Of a stretch of DNA of 64,000 nucleotides, positions 1 through 7,600 are shown piece after piece. The notes under the pieces were generated by a model. The model made no database searches, was not told the DNA's origin, and was given only the letters and a program-made list of their open reading frames with translations. This DNA comes from Lactarius indigo (lineage: Eukaryota > Basidiomycota > Agaricomycetes > Russulales > Russulaceae), in contig JAFKAC010000069.1 in assembly GCA_025766275.1 (NCBI GenBank), positions 186,001-250,000 on the forward strand, given 5' to 3'. The first letter of the stretch is position 1, and each line of letters begins with the position of its first letter. The position numbers and the translations under genes were made by a program.

Positions 1-1
1 T

Positions 2-1436
2 GGCCTAGATGAAAGCAGCAAGGCATTTGAATCTCTTAGTGAACATTTTAAGGACAAGACCAAGCAATGGCTAGAGGAGGACATGGCCGCACAGACACAG
101 AGAGGTGTGGACCCTTCTAGCATGGACATATATGACACAGTGAAGCAGAAAGGTTCGGACACCAATCATGGATAGCCTCCTCCAAACTAATGCTAGATTT
201 AAGCACCTTCTCGTGCCATGATTCAACAGCAACTGATGGCAGATGAGGATGGGAACCATTCCATTCGTGGTGGGACATCATGGATTTCATGTGGCCTCAA
301 GATTCAGGAAATGCAGTCAGTTGGCCATCAGTGTTAACATCACTGGAATTGTACACCTGATGGCTTGCTTAGATTGGCCATCAGATATCAGCTCCGGACC
401 CATGGCTCACACACAATTGAAGAGTTTCAGACAATTGAGAACAAGCGGATCCACCTGCAGAAGCTGATTGACATGTTTTCACACCAGGCAGATGCCTTTC
501 TGCTCCACCGTCAACCACTGGATGCACCCATCCCATCACTGGGTGACTATGGAGAGTATGACCATGTGGATGATATGGAGGATTCCACAGTTCCAAGATC
601 CAAGACTCAGATATCAGACATCTCTGGATCGGAGGGTACCAATGCAGAGGACATTCTGATTTTACTCCCATCAACACTTGGAACAGAATGGTGTATCACT
701 CATGGTGTCAAATCTCTTGCACTTAAGGAGGCTAAGTTGCGCTATGCCCAGGCAAATGATTCAATCCACAGGATTCGCCTGGCATTGGGCTTCAAATCGG
801 CACTGTTCTGGACCCAGGTCCAAGGTGTGCGAACACAGAAAATGAAGACTCGTGCCTGGACTGCAGTCCAGAGCATTGATAACACAGTCCATGAGCATGC
901 TCGGACATATAGCATGGCAAGAGATGCATACATCAAGGTGCAGCAAATATCCAAAGATTTACAAGAACTACCATTACTCCAGGCAACAGATCTCCGTGTT
1001 CATACAGCCATCCTTGGTGCTGGAGTAGTGGGGCAGCGGAACACACAGCTTCCATGGCTCTGGAGCTTTGGTACTTCTGAAAAGAGAGGTGGTGCATGGT
1101 TTGATGAATGTGAGTAACTACTTTTATGCATGCCCATGACCCATGCTGATTGAATGAATAGTTAACCGTGTGCATTGGCTGCGAGCAAAGTCACAGCTTG
1201 AACGATGGAAGGAGGAAGATAAGAGCATCAGAAATGAAGCATTGTGGGTTCCAGCTTACTTCCATGCAAAGGCAGAGTGTTGGAAGACATGGATGGATGT
1301 GGCAACAAAGGGGAGGTTGGATGGGCACAGTGCATATGCATCATACCAGGTGCACAGATGGGAGGAGATGTGTAGGAGTTCAGTCAAGGCACTCACTCCA
1401 ATAACATCTGCTCATAATAGATTGGAGGATCAATAA
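2..1436 (+). pseudogene. KDZ-transposase-like gene, C-terminal remnant
   Basis: Reading 365-1109 and 1162-1436 as two exons gives a continuous ~340-residue protein. The intron 1110-1161 (GTGAGT...ATAG, 52 nt) restores the phrase DEFNRVHWLRAK. The stretches around WVPAYFHAKAE and the THEHAR-like VHEHARTYSMARDAYIK are recalled from C-terminal regions of basidiomycete KDZ (Kyakuja-Dileera-Zisupton) transposase-type proteins. Upstream, frame 2 codes from position 2 (WLEED, MDIYDTV) to a TAG at 173, resumes in the same frame at 218 (TSWISCGLKIQEMQ) and meets a TAA at 335-337. That TAA may lie in a 42-nt intron (331-372). The 173-217 break needs a frameshift or unrecognised intron. The catalytic domain would lie before the window. 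Role: DNA transposase, here probably inactive. Identification is from memory of the family, so moderate. Confidence 0.55.
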
Positions 1437-1714
1437 ATCAGATCACTGTGGGCCCATATCTTGGGCAGATGACATTGAACAGCATCGAAGAATATATCAT
1501 TTGTGCAACATTTCCAAGAGATGGTGTCCAGAAGTAATTTGGGTTATCAGTATAAGATGTATTCTTACAAGGGGCTTCCTGGTAATAGGTGGCTACTGAT
1601 ATGAGCTCTCGAATATATACTTTTTGAAGGTGGTAATTATCACCTGTCTGACATATACTGTCAAAGAACACACAGTAATCTGTTTGAGATCACATCATGA
1701 AGGGTGTTCGCAGT
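1437..1714. other. AT-rich spacer without a gene
   Basis: No ORF with recognisable content. Towards 1690 the sequence begins to show degenerate versions of the minisatellite unit that follows (short arms such as GAGATATATT). Confidence 0.5.
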
Positions 1715-2232
1715 TATCTGCCTGAGATATATTGTCGGTGGGCATGATCAAGACCTATTATTGATCTGTATACACAATAATGTGTCCGAGATATATTCTC
1801 GGACAATGTTCTTGATCATCTGTCCGAGATACATTCTCGGACAATGTGCCTAAGCATCTGTCCGAGATATATTCTTGGACAATGTTCATGATCATCTGTC
1901 CAAGAATATATCTCAGACAATGCTCTTGATCATCTGTCCAAGAATATATCTTGGACAATATCCTTGATTATCTGTCCAAGAGTATACCTCGGACGAAGTT
2001 CTCAATCATCTGTCTGAGATATATTGTTGGATGTGGTTCTTCACCAACCATCCGAGATATGTTCTTGGACGTAGATCTTAACCATCCGTCCGAGATACAT
2101 TCTCGGATGTAGATCTTAACCATCCATCCGAGATAGTATCTTGGACGTAGATCTTAACCGTCCATCCGAGATACTATCTCAGACGTAGATCTTAAGCATC
2201 CATCCGAGATAGTATCTCAGACATAGATCTCA
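1715..2232. repeat. 38-bp palindromic minisatellite, left half
   Basis: About 13-14 tandem units of ~38 bp. Each unit carries a near-perfect 19-bp palindrome of the form TCCGAGATA-n-TATCTCGGA followed by a linker ending in AGATCTTAACCAT or TTGATCAT. Units near 1790-2000 are more diverged than those next to element A. The array resumes at 9877 beyond element A, so it was one array before that insertion. No coding potential is seen. Confidence 0.85.
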
Positions 2233-2676
2233 TGTTACGGTTTCGCACAATTGAACCCTTACTGTACCGGTTGTGGCTACGGCTGTAAGGTAGATTAGTC
2301 ACGGACTCGGAGTTTACGCAGGAGTTAGGTGTTTGGGGATGACTCGATCCTAGTACAGGTAGTAGTAGTATTAGGATCGCGCTACTTACACGATACGTTG
2401 GACGCTACATTACAGTGACTCATAGCAGCGCTTGAAAGCCTGCTCTTCTTGTATTTAAGGTAGTCGCGGAAGACCAAGATACGCCATCTTGGTCTTCTTC
2501 AATCGTCACTTCTTGTCTCAGTCTTCGCCTTTACCTCACAACCACAATCATCGCTAGTGTCTTCGAACATCTAGAGCAGAGCCTTCGTGCCATACGTCTT
2601 AAGGACGTGACTAGCTAAGTTACCCAGGTCGCCTTCATTTGCGCTCAAGTCGAGCTAACGCTGTGACGGCGTTACA
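2233..2676 (+). repeat. Element A 5' LTR
   Basis: Starts TGTTACGG and ends GCGTTACA, with the TG...CA termini of LTRs. It is 444 bp and matches 9433-9876 at all positions except 2390. It carries the TATA box and start-site inverted repeat listed separately. Confidence 0.95.
2452..2497 (+). promoter_or_regulatory. TATA box and start-site hairpin of element A
   Basis: TATTTAAG at 2452-2459 is followed by a perfect inverted repeat: GAAGACCAAGAT (2469-2480), loop acgcc, ATCTTGGTCTTC (2486-2497). The second arm begins 34 nt after the TATA box, where a transcript would be expected to start. A transcript beginning ATCTTGGTCTT would be complementary to the primer site at 2679-2689. The same arrangement recurs in B, C, D and F. 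Start site position is inferred. Confidence 0.7.
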
Positions 2677-2678
2677 TT

Positions 2679-2689
2679 AAGACCAAGAT
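2679..2689 (+). other. Primer binding site complementary to the transcript's own 5' end
   Basis: AAGACCAAGAT lies exactly 2 nt (TT) after the LTR. It is the reverse complement of the 11 nt at 2486-2496, the presumed RNA 5' end. This matches the self-priming scheme of Tf1/sushi-group retrotransposons rather than tRNA priming, for which a TGG-starting site complementary to a tRNA 3' CCA end would be expected. The 2-nt gap gives the two extra terminal bases usually removed by integrase. Confidence 0.75.
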
Positions 2690-2695
2690 CCCATT

Positions 2696-4684
2696 GTGGC
2701 GACTGTCAACACACGCGATCAGTGGACGAGCTTCCGTCCCTATTATTTGGAGCGAAGGGGAGATCGCAACGTACCAACCAGATTCCTAGGAGCAGCCCGC
2801 TGGAGAGAACGAGGGGACGAAACCGGATACTTTGTAGAGTTTAACGGACCCACACGGTTCAGACCTGTTGAGTTCAATTTCGACCACCTGTGTTGGGTAG
2901 AAATTACGTGGAACCCCATAGATCACCGCTGGGACGTCATCAGGCCGGCAGGAAGACAATATCAGTGCGACATCGACGCACGCGAACTTAATTCACGAGC
3001 CGATTGGGGGCCCATCGACGGCCAAATACGAGAACATTCGACCGGAGAAGCAGTAAGCGAGGAAACCGAAGACGAAGAACAAAGCGAGGAAAATCGCCCA
3101 GCAAGCATCGGACCTATTGAGCAATACACCATCCAACAAGCTGAGTCTCTGCATATCTCGGAACAACCAGAAGTAATCTACGTACGATCACCTGCAGCGG
3201 AAATGGCAACAACGACCATGACGGCAGAAGAAATCATGGCCGTCAGAGAACAGGCGGCACGAGACGCCGCCGAAGCAATCAGGCAAGAGTCCCAACAAAA
3301 TCTCATGCCCATCAACCCCGAAACAGGACATCGAATGACCGCAGACGACGCGGCCATCTTCCGTGCTATCGGACCCGACCGAGGAGACCCCCCGTCAGGG
3401 GATGGGGGAAGACGAGGAATGCCACTAGACCCCCCACCAGGATGGGGCGGACCCCCCGGGGGTGACTTCCCCCGGCACCCAGGAGGAGGAGGAAATCCGC
3501 CCGACCTCCCGAATAATCCGCCAGAAGGAGGACCCCCAGAAGGAGGAGGAAACGGCGGAGGGGGAGGAGGTGGAGGAGGACATGGACACGAAAAATTAAC
3601 CGGTGAACCTCCCACCATTTTCGACGGAGATCGCACTAAAGTGGACTCATTCCTCACACAATGGCACGTATATTGGGGGATGAACCTCGACACCCCCGTC
3701 ATGCGCAACGACTATCGAAGGTGCCTGCTTTTCCTCTCCTACATCAAAGGGGTGTCCGTCAGCGAATGGGTGCTTTCGTACCTCAAATGGCTCAATCGAC
3801 AAATACAACGAGGCATAGACCAACATACGCGAGGACTGTGGAACGCAGTAGCAGAAGGGTTCAACCAAAGGTTCGTTAACACCCTTGAACGAGAACAGGC
3901 TCAAGCCCTGTTGAGGAAAGGCCTCAAAATGGTCGACGGGGACATCGACAAATATGTCAACGAATTCGAAGAAGCAGTCAGGAAGGCAGGCTACCGCCTT
4001 AACGACCCACAAACAATCGACCTCTTTACAAAGGGGCTACCCAAGAAATTGTACGAGAAGACTTACGACCTGGACGAACCAGAAACCTTTGACGAATGGA
4101 AGCGGGCAACGCTTCGCCGACAACGCAACTACATCCATATTAGAGCCAGGGTGGATGAATACAAGGACAACAAGCCGAAGAAGACGGGTAATGCTGGTTG
4201 GAGCGTCCCACAAAACCTCGCGAATCCATGGGCCATGGATACCTCCGCTGACCGAACTAGGGCAAGACTGGCCGGATCGGAAGAAATTGACTATGGCAAA
4301 CCACCGTACACTAACTTACCCCCGTTCCCGCCGAGAGGGGGCCCTGGAGCTAGAGGGCGCGGAAGAGGGGGGGCACAACGAGACCTAAGGACAGTCCTGT
4401 GCTATAACTGTAATGCACCGGGCCATCTCTCACGAAATTGCCCCCATCCCCGACAGCCACGACAGTGGCGCCCGCAGGAAACCGGACCTTCCACCATCCG
4501 AATGACCGAAGCAGATTACTATACACAAGAAACGCCGCCCGCCCAGGTACAAGCTGCTTCAACTAGCAAAACGGCGGAAGAACGAGCCAAGGAATGGCTT
4601 ACGGGGGTAGCCAACGCCCCCGATGAAGTAAAGGACTTGATACTGCAGGATTTATGGGGGAAAGAGGGTTTTCGGAACGCCTGA
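2696..4684 (+). CDS. Element A Gag with N-terminal extension (GUG start)
   Basis: 662 codons from a GTG in strong context (ATTGTGG). An in-frame TAA lies at 2678-2680 and no ATG in any frame occurs between the presumed RNA start (2486) and 3203. The first in-frame ATG is codon 170 (GAAATGG), so a shorter Gag is also possible. Residues 1-169 form an extension (TRDQWTSFRPY, RPVEFNFDHLCW, ELNSRADWGPIDGQ). Then come a Pro/Gly-rich linker, a capsid-type retrotransposon gag domain at about 300-480 (FDGDRTKVDSFLTQWHVYW) and a CCHC zinc knuckle at ~569-582 (CYNCNAPGHLSRNC). Gag forms the particle and binds RNA. It ends in TGA 12 nt after the slippery site. The GUG start is inferred from conservation in four copies. 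Confidence 0.85.
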   Translation: MATVNTRDQWTSFRPYYLERRGDRNVPTRFLGAARWRERGDETGYFVEFNGPTRFRPVEFNFDHLCWVEITWNPIDHRWDVIRPAGRQYQCDIDARELNSRADWGPIDGQIREHSTGEAVSEETEDEEQSEENRPASIGPIEQYTIQQAESLHISEQPEVIYVRSPAAEMATTTMTAEEIMAVREQAARDAAEAIRQESQQNLMPINPETGHRMTADDAAIFRAIGPDRGDPPSGDGGRRGMPLDPPPGWGGPPGGDFPRHPGGGGNPPDLPNNPPEGGPPEGGGNGGGGGGGGGHGHEKLTGEPPTIFDGDRTKVDSFLTQWHVYWGMNLDTPVMRNDYRRCLLFLSYIKGVSVSEWVLSYLKWLNRQIQRGIDQHTRGLWNAVAEGFNQRFVNTLEREQAQALLRKGLKMVDGDIDKYVNEFEEAVRKAGYRLNDPQTIDLFTKGLPKKLYEKTYDLDEPETFDEWKRATLRRQRNYIHIRARVDEYKDNKPKKTGNAGWSVPQNLANPWAMDTSADRTRARLAGSEEIDYGKPPYTNLPPFPPRGGPGARGRGRGGAQRDLRTVLCYNCNAPGHLSRNCPHPRQPRQWRPQETGPSTIRMTEADYYTQETPPAQVQAASTSKTAEERAKEWLTGVANAPDEVKDLILQDLWGKEGFRNA

Positions 4685-7600
4685 ACCCATCGGCCTGGGT
4701 GAGGGCTCTAAATTGTAATTCTGTAATCATGACACGCTTTCGTTCTCTTCGAATTCCAGTCTCGATTCGCACGAATTACCGAATGGCCGATATCAAAGCA
4801 CTAGTTGACTCGGGAGCAACTGACAACTTCATACATCCGAGTTTCGTCAACAAAATGGGCATCGGGCTCCAACCCCTGCCACAACCGCGAAAAATTTGGA
4901 ACATAGACAACACCGAAAATAAAGCTGGGTCTATCACCCACTTCACCGACTTAGATGTATACGCTAAGGGATATCACAGGACTATGCGCTTCCTCGTAAC
5001 CGACCTCGGCGAGGAGAGTATAGTGCTGGGATACCCATGGCTGGCAACCTACGAACCAACCATCAGCTGGCGAGATGCGGTAATACACGAAGAAATCATG
5101 CCGGTCGTGATCAGTACTCAGGACAGTTCAGATCGTCGTACCATCATCGCAACCACGCTCACTAACGATGAGAAGGAAGCAATCGTCCTGGATATGGATG
5201 AAGAGAACATATATCTACGCGCAACTACATCCACGGAGCTGGCCATCCGGGCAAAAACAGAAGACAACCCCGTAGAGTTGCCAGCAGTATACGCCGCCTT
5301 TGAAAGGCTCTTCAGCGAAGAAGCATCTCAACGATTCCCCCCAGCAAGGCCCTGGGATCACGCCATCGATTTCAAACCCGGCACTCCATCTGCGATAGAC
5401 TGCAAGATATACCCATTAACGCAAGAGGAAGAAGGGAAGCTTAAGGAATTCCTAGACGAGAAACTTAAGCAAGGATATCTGCGACCGTCCATCTCCCCGT
5501 ACGCCTCATCCTTTTTCTTTGTCAAAAAGAAAGACGGGAAGCTACGCCCCGTACAAGATTATCGCGTTATCAACTCACATACCATACGCAACCAATACCC
5601 ACTCCCCCTCATCCAGGACCTCATCTACGACCTCAGCAACGCCTATATTTATACCAAGCTTGACATCCGTTGGGGGTACAACAATGTCCGCATCCGCGAC
5701 GGCGACCAAGAAAAGGCGGCCTTCAAAACCAAGTTCGGTCTCTTCGAACCGACGGTTATGTTCTTTGGCCTCACGAACTCACCGGCCACCTTTCAAACCA
5801 TGATGAACCACATCTACCGCGATACCATTGCAAAGCACGAACTACGGGGAACCGTCATCCGAGTCTACATGGATGATATTGGCATTGCCACACGGGAAGG
5901 ATCCACAACAGCTGATCACATTGCCGCTGTGACTGACGTTCTTCGCGTCGCCCAGGATCACGACCTCTATTTCAAACTCGAGAAATGCCTGTTTCACCAA
6001 CCGCGGATGGATTACCTGGGGGTAATCCTTGAAAGGGGGGTAACACGCATGGACCCGGTAAAAGTCCGTGGCATCAAGGACTGGCCGACCCCAACAAAAG
6101 TCAGGGACGTACGCTCTTTTCTAGGCTTCTGCAACTTTTACCGCCTTTTCATCCGCGGTTTCGCCACCCATGCACGACCACTAAACCGACTTACCCGAAA
6201 GGATGCAGAATGGAAATGGACAGAGGACGAAGACCGCGCGTTCAAAACTCTCCAACGCCTTGTCACGGAAGAACCGGTACTGGCACATCCCAATTTACAA
6301 GATCAATTCGAATTAGAGGTCGATGCGTCCGGATTTGCAGTAGGTGCTGTACTCTTACAAAAGAAAGATGACGGTCGCAAGCACCCGATAGGGTATTATT
6401 CAGCCACGCTGAATGAAGCCGAACGCAATTACGACATCTACGACTTGGAGCTCCTCGCCATCGTCAAGGCTCTCAGGCATTGGAGACCTCTACTTGCGGG
6501 ATCCCCACACAAAATCAAGATATTCTCAGACCACCTCAATCTCCAATACTGGAAGACCCCACAGAAGATCAGCCGACGAGTCGCTCGAGAAGTACTAGAA
6601 CTGATGGAATATGATTTCGAGATCCATCACATCAAGGGGAAGAACAACGGCAGAGCGGATGCCTTGTCCAGACGACCGGACTACGACCAGGGAGAAGGGG
6701 ATAACGAAGGTGTGGTGGTCCTACCTCCCGAAGTATTTGTACGAGCCACTAATACCGCCCGCGCCCTGGAAATACACCCACTACTGCAAACACCGAGACG
6801 GCGGCAGGACCCAAAGACTATCCAGGCATGGGTCGACGCCCACCAACTGAAGAAGATAGAAGGAGAATGGTACAAGGACGGACGGCTGGTAATCACCGGA
6901 CCCATGTCCGCGTACAGGGCAATAATACACGACCACCATGATCCCCCTGTTCACGGACACCCCGGTATCAGCCGAACCCAACGAATCGTAGAGCGACACT
7001 ACTGGTGGCCAAGAATTCGTCGAGACGTATATGAATATGTCACAGGATGCGCCGACTGCCAACGAAACAAAGTCAATACAAGACCAACGCGCGCGCCGCT
7101 ACACCCCATCACCGCAATAACAGACGCCCCTCCTTTCCACACCATCGCATTGGACTTTATTACTAAACTACCAATATCCCAGTCCTATGATAGTATCCTT
7201 ACTGTCACAGATCACGACTGCAGCAAGGCATCGATATTCATCCCGTGCAATGAAGAGATCACCGCGGAGGAAACAGCCACCCTGTATGTCCTCCACGTAT
7301 TCAAACGGTTTGGATTACCGCGTAAAGTCATCAGTGATCGCGACCCCCGATTTACATCAAAATTCACCCAGGAAGTCTGTCGAATCTTAGGCATCAAACA
7401 AAACGTCTCCACGGCGTATCACCCACGAACGGACGGACAATCAGAGCGAACCAATCAGTGGCTGGAACAGTATCTACGGTTTTGGGCCAACGAGCGCCAA
7501 GATAACTGGGCGGCATACCTCCCTATAGCAGAATTCGCTCACAACAATTGGCCCCACGAGCACACGAGGCAATCACCTTTTATGCTGCTTATGGGCTGCG

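Noticed and set aside
1715..2232. 38-bp repeats as a CRISPR array
   Set aside because: No unique spacers; units are contiguous and diverged, and the genome is fungal.
3178..3708. Proline-rich minus-strand ORF opposite gag (176 aa) and similar ones in C, B, D and F
   Set aside because: Mirror of the Gly/Pro-coding linker of gag; low complexity, no conserved start, ends vary between copies.
4654..4656. ATG as the true start of pol
   Set aside because: Absent (GTG) in B, C and D, while the slippery heptamer is always kept.
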